Positions 1 through 6,339 of a stretch of 18,684 nt of DNA are shown here, piece after piece. The stretch is from the NCBI GenBank assembly GCA_045627885.1, contig JAZQOM010000034.1, forward strand, positions 1 through 18,684. The letters run 5' to 3'. The stretch is from CALCTE01 sp045627885. Its GTDB lineage: Bacteria; Bacillota; Clostridia; Oscillospirales; CAG-272. The notes under the pieces were generated by a model that was given only the letters and a program-made list of their open reading frames with translations, was not told where the DNA came from and searched no databases. Position numbers and translations under genes: made by a program. Every line of letters starts with the position of its first letter. Position 1 is the stretch's first letter.

Positions 1-18
1 AAACATCACTTTCTCATC

Positions 19-38
19 GGAAATTATATATAATTTCC
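19..38. repeat. Perfect 20-bp palindrome
   Basis: The half-site GGAAATTATA is followed directly by its exact reverse complement. An outer pair, TCTCAT at 12-17 and ATGAGA at 53-58, is also inverted around it. The palindrome contains TATAAT on both strands, so it could be a promoter-associated operator of a gene beyond the left edge or part of a structured leader. Nothing in the window decides between these. It lies outside the terminator of the neighbouring minus-strand gene. Confidence 0.45.
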
Positions 39-74
39 CTGCTTGCTACGGTATGAGACAAATAATCAGAAAAA

Positions 75-110
75 ACCTGCTGAAAAGGATTTAATTCCTT
101 CTCAGCAGGT
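75..110 (-). terminator. Rho-independent terminator of the small membrane-protein gene, probably bidirectional
   Basis: ACCTGCTGA (75-83) pairs with TCAGCAGGT (102-110), and the stem continues as AAGGA/TCCTT around a short loop. Read on the minus strand, the stem is followed by a run of six T. On the plus strand it is followed by ACTTTTTG. It lies 75 bases beyond the stop codon of the minus-strand gene at 186-716 and is its likely end. It could also stop plus-strand transcripts entering from the left. Confidence 0.8.
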
Positions 111-185
111 ACTTTTTGCACAAAAAACTGCCTTATAAACCTGTAGCTTTTTCCGTAAGCCGCCTTTTGTAAAAGCGGTATTGTT

Positions 186-716
186 TCAATTAAGTTCCGC
201 GGCTTCAGCTTCCTGCTGCTTTTTCAATTTGGGAGCAAAGCATACCAAAATCAAAGAATATGAAAAAGCAAAAACCAACGCCATAAAGTAAATAACGGTC
301 ACAACTGTAATCTTTGCATCATAAAGGGGATACTTATGTTGAGCGCTTTTATATCGAATAAAGAACAAAACCACATATAAAAGATAAGAAATCGTCGGGA
401 AAAGCAAGGCTTTATTCGGAGACATCACCTTGTTTCTGATTATTGTCAAAACTACTATGGCAAGAGAAACAACACTGCACGCCAAGAATATCAGATTGAT
501 AATATTGGCTTCAGTGGGGAGGGATTCCTTATATGAGAAAAATGTGTATATTATTTTTGACGGCGAATTGCCAAGCAGCAGTGATGAATCTGTATAATAG
601 TTTGCTTCCATAGTCGGCAAAAACCAACATACGATTGAAGCGAGCATTGCGACCGCGGCTATCAAATAAGATGCCGTAATATCGCCTTTTTTGAGCGGTT
701 TGCTTTGTTTACTCAT
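186..716 (-). CDS. Hypothetical four-helix membrane protein
   Basis: The 176-residue product is not a family I recognise. It has about four hydrophobic segments, near residues 15-36, 70-92, 103-121 and 138-162. The N-terminus is short and lysine-rich and the C-terminal tail is charged (KKQQEAEAAELN), so it should be an integral cytoplasmic-membrane protein. There is no signal peptidase site and no visible catalytic motif. The ATG start is supported by AGGTGAT a few bases upstream and by a promoter at 745-773. The gene stands alone, with a terminator at 75-110. By eye its DNA is clearly richer in A/T than the downstream glycosidase or ligase genes, which may mean recent acquisition or simply the codon bias of a membrane protein. 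No function is assigned. Confidence 0.75.
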   Translation of the reverse strand: MSKQSKPLKKGDITASYLIAAVAMLASIVCWFLPTMEANYYTDSSLLLGNSPSKIIYTFFSYKESLPTEANIINLIFLACSVVSLAIVVLTIIRNKVMSPNKALLFPTISYLLYVVLFFIRYKSAQHKYPLYDAKITVVTVIYFMALVFAFSYSLILVCFAPKLKKQQEAEAAELN

Positions 717-744
717 AATATCACCTCGTAAATTTGTTAAGATT

Positions 745-773
745 ATGTTATCACAGAATCAGACATAAATCAA
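745..773 (-). promoter_or_regulatory. Sigma-A-type promoter of the small membrane-protein gene
   Basis: On the minus strand TTGATT (768-773) and TAACAT (745-750) are separated by exactly 17 bases. The expected transcription start lies about 22 bases before the ATG at 716, leaving room for the AGGTGAT ribosome binding site. Confidence 0.6.
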
Positions 774-795
774 CAGCTTATTTACAAAATAAAAA

Positions 796-3033
796 TTATT
801 TTACGATATCGCCGTCTTCGACGATAAGCTCTATCGTATATACGGTTGTGCCGAGAGCCTCCGCGCGCAGGGTTATTCCCTTGGTCATAAGGTCTTCGCC
901 GGTCTTTATCATATCGGACGAATCATCCTTTGCGTCGATGTTGTGGAGCTTGTAGCTTCTCTCGGGAATGAGTCCCTTGAGGCGAATCTTCTGCGATTCA
1001 AGAGGCGAAGAGCCTCTCCTTATCGCGATAAAGAAGCCTTTTTGCAGGTCTTCACGGTAAAGCTCGTAAGACTGCCATGTTGTTTCCTCTCTGTCGGGAG
1101 TGAGCAGCTGATAGTAGTCTCCGTACCAATACGGACGCATCTTTACAAATTCGTCTATAATCTTGCGATTGTTCTGTATTGTGTTTTCGTCGTTTGAGTT
1201 TATGCTTACGCAGGTGCTTGCGGAGTAGTAAGAACGGTAGTTATACACATTCTCGCCGCCGGCGCATCCCGTAGCCGTCAGCGGAAGCCATGCGGACAGA
1301 TACTGCGTCATGGCTTGAGTTGCAACGAGGTCGGAGGTGTAGTCCGTTCTCCACAAGGGCATACTGCGCTTTGTCATCTCAATATCTATGCGGCGTCCGC
1401 CGGACGAGCAGTTATCGAGGAAGAAGCGGTTCGGATACTTTTCGTAGAGCGTATCCCATACGCGGTAGAAGTTTTCGATGTATTTTGCTTCCGTGATGCC
1501 GTTTCTCTGACAGCCGTCCTCTTTTGTGCGTATTTCGTCGCAATAGCTCCAGAACGGATTTAACGATACCGACTTGTCAAGACGAATGCAGTCCATTCCC
1601 TTGTTGTCCATATAATCGGAGAAATAGCTTATGAGCATATCCGCGGTTTCGTCTCTGTCGAGCCTTATCGCCTGCGTATAGTCGAGATTGCCGTTTTTGT
1701 CCGGCTTCATATAGTAGTTTTCTTCACCGAAAAGCCATTCGTTCTTAACAACGCCTCTTGCGTCCTCAATCATCCACCAGAGCAGATTTTTCATCTTTGA
1801 GTTTTCGTGTACGAAATCGAAGACTTCTTTAATGCCGCTTGGAAATAGATTTTTGTTCTCCGCCCATGCGCCGAGGAAGCGGTGCCATACAGCATCCGAG
1901 CTTCCGTTAAGAACGGAGCCGTCGGGGTCTGACGGCGCGGGCTGATTGCTGTACCAGCCGGCGTCAACCCAGAAAAGGTCGGCGGCGGAGTCGGCATAGT
2001 TGCTTACGCTCTTTATCATGGCCTTTGCGGTTCTTCCGCCCCAGGTGTCGAGGCTTATCGGCGCGATAAAATGGTCATCTCCGTTTACCTGCGGTGTATA
2101 GTGAGAGATGATATTTCTTCTGAAGACATTGTGACCGTAGTCATAGTCTCCCGTAAAATAAGTCATTACCACGCTCGGAGTGCGAATGCTCTCGCCCGGA
2201 AGAAGCGCCGCGTCGAAGTTCTGTTGTCTTGCAAAGATTGTTACTTCTCCGACCGCCTTGTTTGCAAACGCAGCTTCCCACATACCCGACCAGCCTATTG
2301 CGACGATGAGTCCTTCGTCTCTGCCGATAACATCGAAGAACGGGAAAGACTCTCCGTTTGAGCTTGAGCCCGACGATGCCGCAAAGGTCAAAGGCTTGTC
2401 GCTTCTTGTCAGCAGCTTTGTTACGGGGAGAAAGTCGTCGATGTTGTCGGCGCTTCCGCGGTTTGTGTGAATCTCGTAGCCGCCTTCACTGCTTGCTATG
2501 GGGAATGCGGCGTTTAAGACATAAAGCTCGGATATCTTCGGACTGTTTGCCGAAGCCGAGGTGTTATTTACCCGCATTACCATATCGAGAGAGGGATTGT
2601 CGCTGTATAAAATTCCCGTAAGCACGAATTCGAGCGCTCCCGCCTCGTAGGTGTAGGTTGCCGTGTATATTTCGTTGCCGTCAGCGTCTTTGTCGGAGCT
2701 TACAGCCGTCTTTATCTCGGACTTGAGCTCGGCAATGCTCTTGCCGTCAAGCTTTGCGGAAAAGAGCGTTCCGTCTTCGAGCTTCGGAACGAACCAGTCC
2801 TTGAGCTTTTGCTTCATTTCCTTATATTTGCCCGTTTTTCCGTACTGCGGATAAAATGTATCCGTTATCACTATTTTCCCGTCGTCCGCGGGTTCTTCGT
2901 CGCCTTTATCGGCTGGATTTTCTTCTTTTTCTTTGCCGTCGTCCGGCTTATTCGTGTCTTTTGCACACGAAGCAAAAGACATAAGAACAATGACAAGTGA
3001 AAGAAGCAGTGCGATTATTTTTTTGCTGTTCAT
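796..3033 (-). CDS. GH36-like (clan GH-D) glycosidase lipoprotein, putative alpha-galactosidase
   Basis: The 745-residue product begins with a lipoprotein signal peptide (LMSFASC, lipid-modified Cys23). A low-complexity Asp/Glu/Lys spacer runs to about residue 52, so it should be tethered outside the membrane. A beta-rich N-terminal domain precedes a TIM-barrel with clan GH-D signatures: VDAGWY near 356-361, the strand LLWWMIEDA near 417-425, CIRLDK with predicted nucleophile Asp486, NCSSGGRRID near 541-550, and RTDYTSD with predicted acid/base Asp564. Classical GH36 enzymes usually have KWD or KYD at the nucleophile, so RLD is unusual and the substrate may not be a simple alpha-galactoside. 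The ATG at 3033 is preferred over a longer reading frame because GGAGG lies 7 bases upstream, the signal peptide starts there, and the promoter lies just outside. No sugar transporter gene is adjacent. Confidence 0.82.
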   Translation of the reverse strand: MNSKKIIALLLSLVIVLMSFASCAKDTNKPDDGKEKEENPADKGDEEPADDGKIVITDTFYPQYGKTGKYKEMKQKLKDWFVPKLEDGTLFSAKLDGKSIAELKSEIKTAVSSDKDADGNEIYTATYTYEAGALEFVLTGILYSDNPSLDMVMRVNNTSASANSPKISELYVLNAAFPIASSEGGYEIHTNRGSADNIDDFLPVTKLLTRSDKPLTFAASSGSSSNGESFPFFDVIGRDEGLIVAIGWSGMWEAAFANKAVGEVTIFARQQNFDAALLPGESIRTPSVVMTYFTGDYDYGHNVFRRNIISHYTPQVNGDDHFIAPISLDTWGGRTAKAMIKSVSNYADSAADLFWVDAGWYSNQPAPSDPDGSVLNGSSDAVWHRFLGAWAENKNLFPSGIKEVFDFVHENSKMKNLLWWMIEDARGVVKNEWLFGEENYYMKPDKNGNLDYTQAIRLDRDETADMLISYFSDYMDNKGMDCIRLDKSVSLNPFWSYCDEIRTKEDGCQRNGITEAKYIENFYRVWDTLYEKYPNRFFLDNCSSGGRRIDIEMTKRSMPLWRTDYTSDLVATQAMTQYLSAWLPLTATGCAGGENVYNYRSYYSASTCVSINSNDENTIQNNRKIIDEFVKMRPYWYGDYYQLLTPDREETTWQSYELYREDLQKGFFIAIRRGSSPLESQKIRLKGLIPERSYKLHNIDAKDDSSDMIKTGEDLMTKGITLRAEALGTTVYTIELIVEDGDIVK

Positions 3034-3043
3034 AATTTGTCCT

Positions 3044-3079
3044 CCGTATTTTGTAATAGTTATTTTACCAAAAATACGG
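3044..3079. repeat. Inverted repeat centred on the glycosidase -10 box
   Basis: CCGTATTTT at 3044-3052 and AAAATACGG at 3071-3079 are exact inverted copies 18 bases apart. The glycosidase -10 hexamer (3062-3067) lies in the middle. One arm touches the ribosome binding site and the other lies in the -35/-10 spacer. The placement suits a repressor operator, but the regulator is not in the window. Confidence 0.5.
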
Positions 3080-3090
3080 CGTGTTTGCAA
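3062..3090 (-). promoter_or_regulatory. Sigma-A-type promoter of the glycosidase gene
   Basis: On the minus strand TTGCAA (3085-3090) and TAAAAT (3062-3067) are separated by 17 bases. The predicted transcript starts near 3055, about 22 bases before the ATG at 3033. It is divergent from the ECF-component promoter at 3165-3193. Confidence 0.65.
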
Positions 3091-3164
3091 TATTCAAAAA
3101 AGAGAATTTCGCTCCGAATATGTAAACGAATTGCACAAACGCAGGCGCTTTTTGTATAAACACC

Positions 3165-3193
3165 TTGATTTTATTTCGAAAAAGCAGTATAAT
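3165..3193 (+). promoter_or_regulatory. Sigma-A-type promoter of the ECF S-component gene
   Basis: TTGATT (3165-3170), a 17-base spacer and a perfect TATAAT (3188-3193). The predicted start near 3200 leaves a leader of only about 20 bases, too short for a vitamin riboswitch, and none is visible. Confidence 0.75.
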
Positions 3194-3222
3194 CATCGGG
3201 TAAAAGAAAGGATGTGCCGCTT

Positions 3223-3774
3223 TTGACAGAAAGAAAGAGAGTTCTTCTCAAAATGATAATATCAGCCATGATGATTGCGGCGGCTATGGTTTTGCCGCTT
3301 GCGACATCGCAGATTCCCGAGATAGGCAAAGCGCTTTGCCCGATGCACTTACCCGTTATGCTGTGCGGATTCTTCTGCGGCCCGTGGTACGGACTTTTGG
3401 TCGGCTTTATTTCGCCGCTTCTGCGCTCCGCAATATTCTCGGCGCCCGCTCTTCTCCCGACAGCCGTCGCTATGGCGTTTGAGCTTGCGGCATACGGATT
3501 TTTTACCGGACTTATGTATAGGCTTCTGCCGAAGAAAAAGGGATATATCTATGTATCGCTCGTTTCGTCGATGGTCTTTGGCAGAATTATATGGGGAATA
3601 GCGATGAAGTTACTCACCTTTGCCGGAATAAAAGGATACGACAAATTCGGCTTTACCGTGTTTTTCGCGGACGCGTTTGCAAAAGCAGTACCCGGGTTAA
3701 TTTTGCAGCTTGTAGCCGTTCCGCTTATCGTTATGGCGATACAAAAAGCATTTCCCGATATAAGAGAGCTGTAA
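3223..3774 (+). CDS. ECF transporter S component, substrate unknown
   Basis: The 183-residue hydrophobic protein has about six membrane segments and resembles the substrate-binding S components of energy-coupling factor transporters. The region PMHLPVMLCGFFCGPWYG, followed by LVGFISPLLR and a proline-rich loop (ALLPTAVAMAFELAAYG), is typical of an S-component group in Clostridia. Such proteins capture a vitamin or other micronutrient and use a shared EcfA-EcfA'-EcfT module. No ATPase or T component lies nearby, so this would be a solitary (group II) S component. I chose TTG at 3223 because AAAGGA at 3207-3212 is 10 bases upstream. The longer GTG start at 3214 would leave only one base between that site and the start codon. 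The substrate cannot be read from sequence or context. Confidence 0.78.
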   Translation: MTERKRVLLKMIISAMMIAAAMVLPLATSQIPEIGKALCPMHLPVMLCGFFCGPWYGLLVGFISPLLRSAIFSAPALLPTAVAMAFELAAYGFFTGLMYRLLPKKKGYIYVSLVSSMVFGRIIWGIAMKLLTFAGIKGYDKFGFTVFFADAFAKAVPGLILQLVAVPLIVMAIQKAFPDIREL

Positions 3775-3796
3775 CCAGAAAAACAACTGCATATAT

Positions 3797-3832
3797 AAAA
3801 AAATCCGCAGATTTTCATCTGCGGATTTTTTG
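3797..3832. terminator. Bidirectional terminator between the ECF component and ackA
   Basis: AAATCCGCAGA (3801-3811) pairs with TCTGCGGATTT (3818-3828) around a six-base loop. A runs lead into the stem and T runs follow it on both strands. It serves the convergent genes ending at 3774 (plus) and 3842 (minus). Confidence 0.88.
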
Positions 3833-3841
3833 CGCCCTTTA

Positions 3842-5038
3842 TTACAGAGCGTTTACAATCTCTTCCGTATCTCTTGCGATGACGAGCTCCTCGTTTGTGG
3901 GAATGACGAATACCTTTATCTTGGAGTCGGGTGTCGATATCTCGACAGCCTCGCCTCTAATCTTGTTCTTTTCTTCGTCAATCTTTACGCCGAGGTATGC
4001 AATCTTCTCGCATACGAACTTTCTCATTGTCGCATCATTTTCGCCGACACCTGCGGTGAAGACGATTGCATCTGCGCCGCCGAGAGCCGCCGTGTATGCG
4101 CCGATGAGCTTGATTATATTGTAGTAGAAGATGTCAATGGCGAGCTTGCAGCGGTAGTCACCTTCCGCAGCCTTTGCAGCCAAATCTCTGTAGTCGCTCG
4201 ATACTCCGGAAATGCCGAGAGCGCCGGACTTCTTGTTGAGAATCGTGAGCATCTCGCTCGGAGTGATGTGTTCGTTATTGCACAAGAATTCTACGATAGC
4301 GGGGTCGAGGTTACCGGAGCGTGTGCCCATGGGCAGACCTTCGAGAGGAGTAAGTCCCATTGATGTATCGAAGCACTTGCCGTCCTTTATTGCACAGAGA
4401 GAAGAGCCGTTGCCGAGGTGGCAGGTGACAATCTTCGTGCCCTCTGCTTTGCCGCCGAGCATCTTGATACATTCGCCGGAAACGAACTTGTGGCTTGTTC
4501 CGTGGAAGCCGTAGCGGCGGATGCTGTACTTCTCGTAATACTCGTAGGGGATTGAATACAGATACGATGTATCGGGCATTGTCTGATGGAATGCGGTATC
4601 AAATACCGCAACCTGCGGAACGCCGGGAAGAACCTCTTCGCAGGCTTTGATGCCCATGAGGTTTGCGGGATTGTGGAGAGGGCCGAGAGGGAAGCATTCC
4701 TCGATGGCTTCCTTAACCGCATCGTTTACGAGAACGGACGCGCTGAACTTTGTGCCGCCGTGGAGAACTCTGTGTCCGACAGCGCCAATCTCCTTCATAT
4801 CTTTGATTACGCCGTACTTTTCGTCGAGAAGATTCTTGATGAGAACCTTGATGGCGTCTGCATGGGTTTTCATCGGGGTTTCGCCTTCAAGCTTGCCCTT
4901 GCCGTCGGCGCTGTACTTGAATCTGCCGTCGATGCCTATGCGTTCGCAGAGACCTTTTGCAAGCACTTTGTAGCCGTTTGTATCAAAGAGCTGATACTTG
5001 AGCGAAGAGCTGCCTGCGTTTACAACCAGAATATACAT
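3842..5038 (-). CDS. ackA: Acetate kinase
   Basis: The 398-residue product is full length for acetate kinase, the cytoplasmic enzyme that converts acetyl phosphate plus ADP to acetate plus ATP in fermentation. Characteristic stretches are VNAGSSSLKYQLF at residues 6-18, AVFDTAFHQTMP, the YGFHGTSH signature, CHLGNGSSL and GLPMGTRSGNLDP, all of which belong to the acetokinase active site in the ASKHA fold. GGAGG lies 7 bases before the ATG. The gene has its own promoter (5072-5100) and ends at the shared terminator 3797-3832, so it looks monocistronic. The phosphotransacetylase gene often found beside it is not in the window. The preceding ddl gene has no clear terminator, so some read-through from the wall operon is possible. 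Confidence 0.97.
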   Translation of the reverse strand: MYILVVNAGSSSLKYQLFDTNGYKVLAKGLCERIGIDGRFKYSADGKGKLEGETPMKTHADAIKVLIKNLLDEKYGVIKDMKEIGAVGHRVLHGGTKFSASVLVNDAVKEAIEECFPLGPLHNPANLMGIKACEEVLPGVPQVAVFDTAFHQTMPDTSYLYSIPYEYYEKYSIRRYGFHGTSHKFVSGECIKMLGGKAEGTKIVTCHLGNGSSLCAIKDGKCFDTSMGLTPLEGLPMGTRSGNLDPAIVEFLCNNEHITPSEMLTILNKKSGALGISGVSSDYRDLAAKAAEGDYRCKLAIDIFYYNIIKLIGAYTAALGGADAIVFTAGVGENDATMRKFVCEKIAYLGVKIDEEKNKIRGEAVEISTPDSKIKVFVIPTNEELVIARDTEEIVNAL

Positions 5039-5071
5039 TTCTTTTCCTCCGTAGTTTTATTTCAATTTGTT

Positions 5072-5100
5072 ATTTTATCATAATGAGCCGGCGTTTTCAA
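5072..5100 (-). promoter_or_regulatory. Sigma-A-type promoter of ackA
   Basis: On the minus strand TTGAAA (5095-5100), a 17-base spacer and TAAAAT (5072-5077). It lies between the ddl stop codon and the ackA ribosome binding site. Confidence 0.7.
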
Positions 5101-5119
5101 CGCTTTTTTGAGATTTTTC

Positions 5120-6316
5120 TCATTTTCCGCCGAGAACATTGACGCCGCAGTCAAAGTTGAGCTTCGACTTTTCGCGCATACTGTTCTTTCCGCATTCGAC
5201 AAGACTGTCAATGAGAGCGTCGAACGGCAGTCCCGCCGCCTCCCACAGATAGAACGAGAGCGAACCGGGAATGGTGTTTATTTCATTGACATATACATCT
5301 TTGCCGTCGAGCAGGAAGTCGATTCTCGACACTCCGCTGCATCCGAGAACGGAGAAAGTCTTTTTTGCATAGTCGCATATTTTATCCGATATTTCGGACG
5401 GCAGCTCCGCGGGAACTTTTCTTGCAAGAGAGCTCATTCCGCCCTTTGATGCCGCGGTTTTTGCGCCTGCTTTAACGCCCGTTTTTGCTCCCTTTGCGCC
5501 TTTTGCGCCGCCCATATACTTGTCGCGGTAGCTCAACACCTCATCGTGCATTACGGGCTCTTCGAGAACACTGCACTTGCATTCGTCGGCGCTTCCGAGA
5601 ACGGAGCAGTTAATCTCGCGCAAATTCGTCACCGCGTGCTCGACGAGAAGCTTCGGCGTGAATGTTGCCGCAAGGTCGAGAGCTTCTTCGAGCTTTGCCC
5701 TGTCCGAAGCCTTTGATATTCCGATGCTCGAGCCTAAGTTTGCCGGCTTTACGATAACGGGATATCCGAGCTTATTCTCTATCATATCGAGGATTTTTTC
5801 TTTATCCGCAAAATATTCGGACGCTCTGAATGCCGTGTACTCCACGACGGGAATACCGTGCTCGCGCAGAATGCACTTTGTAAATTCCTTATCCATACCC
5901 GCGGCTGAAGAGATTACATCGCAGGATGCGTAGGGAATACCCATAAGCTCAAAATAGCCCATAAGAGAGCCGTCCTCGCAGTTTGTACCGTGAACAACGG
6001 GAATGGCGAGGTCGATTTCGGCTATCGCTTTTCCCGCCTTTATTTTGTCGCCGCGACGCTTGACGGAGCACATTTTAACGGACGGCTTATCGGTGACAAA
6101 GCATACCTCCGTGCATTTTGAAAGAAGAGCGTCCATATCCTTGTAGGATGCCGTGTCTTTAAGCATATCGCCCGTATACATACGCTTGTTTTTCGCTATG
6201 TAAACGGGAATTACGCTGTATTTTTCCGTGTTTGCCGCGTTCATCGCCTGGCAGGCGCTTATCACGGAGATTTCATGCTCGACGGACGAGCCGCCGAAGA
6301 AAAACGCAAGATTCAT
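5120..6316 (-). CDS. ddl: D-alanine--D-alanine ligase with enlarged omega loop
   Basis: The 398-residue ATP-grasp enzyme joins two D-alanines for the peptidoglycan stem. It shows FFGGSSVEHEISVIS at residues 6-20 (family signature), VVHGTNCEDGSLMGYFE near 107-123, the ATP-binding strand PVIVKPANLGSSIG at 186-199, and NEINTIPGSLSFYLWE at 344-359 with metal and phosphate ligands. The omega loop contains YRDKY (263-267), so the Tyr typical of D-Ala-D-Ala specificity is present; VanA-type D-lactate ligases differ there. Right after it is a Gly/Ala/Lys-rich insert (about 269-293) built partly from GAK repeats. The enzyme is therefore longer than the usual 300-370 residues. It is the last gene of the hydrolase-murF-ddl operon, 23 bases after murF, with GGAGG 4 bases before the ATG. 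Confidence 0.95.
   Translation of the reverse strand: MNLAFFFGGSSVEHEISVISACQAMNAANTEKYSVIPVYIAKNKRMYTGDMLKDTASYKDMDALLSKCTEVCFVTDKPSVKMCSVKRRGDKIKAGKAIAEIDLAIPVVHGTNCEDGSLMGYFELMGIPYASCDVISSAAGMDKEFTKCILREHGIPVVEYTAFRASEYFADKEKILDMIENKLGYPVIVKPANLGSSIGISKASDRAKLEEALDLAATFTPKLLVEHAVTNLREINCSVLGSADECKCSVLEEPVMHDEVLSYRDKYMGGAKGAKGAKTGVKAGAKTAASKGGMSSLARKVPAELPSEISDKICDYAKKTFSVLGCSGVSRIDFLLDGKDVYVNEINTIPGSLSFYLWEAAGLPFDALIDSLVECGKNSMREKSKLNFDCGVNVLGGK
5483..5509 (-). repeat. Tandem 9-bp repeats inside ddl encoding Gly-Ala-Lys
   Basis: Read in the coding direction there are three adjacent units, GGCGCAAAA, GGCGCAAAG and GGAGCAAAA. Degenerate copies continue to about 5441. They encode GAK-GAK-GAK and a further Ala/Lys/Gly stretch inserted into the omega loop. 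Slippage of the 9-bp unit would change length without shifting the frame. Confidence 0.8.
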
Positions 6317-6339
6317 ACTGCCTCCATATATTAAAACAA

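Noticed and set aside
3194..3222. Riboswitch before the ECF S component
   Set aside because: The predicted leader is only about 20 bases and contains little beyond the ribosome binding site.
5108..5123. TGAGA/TCTCA hairpin at the ddl 3' end as a terminator
   Set aside because: The five-pair stem overlaps the ddl stop and is followed by A residues on the ddl strand, so it would not end ddl transcription.
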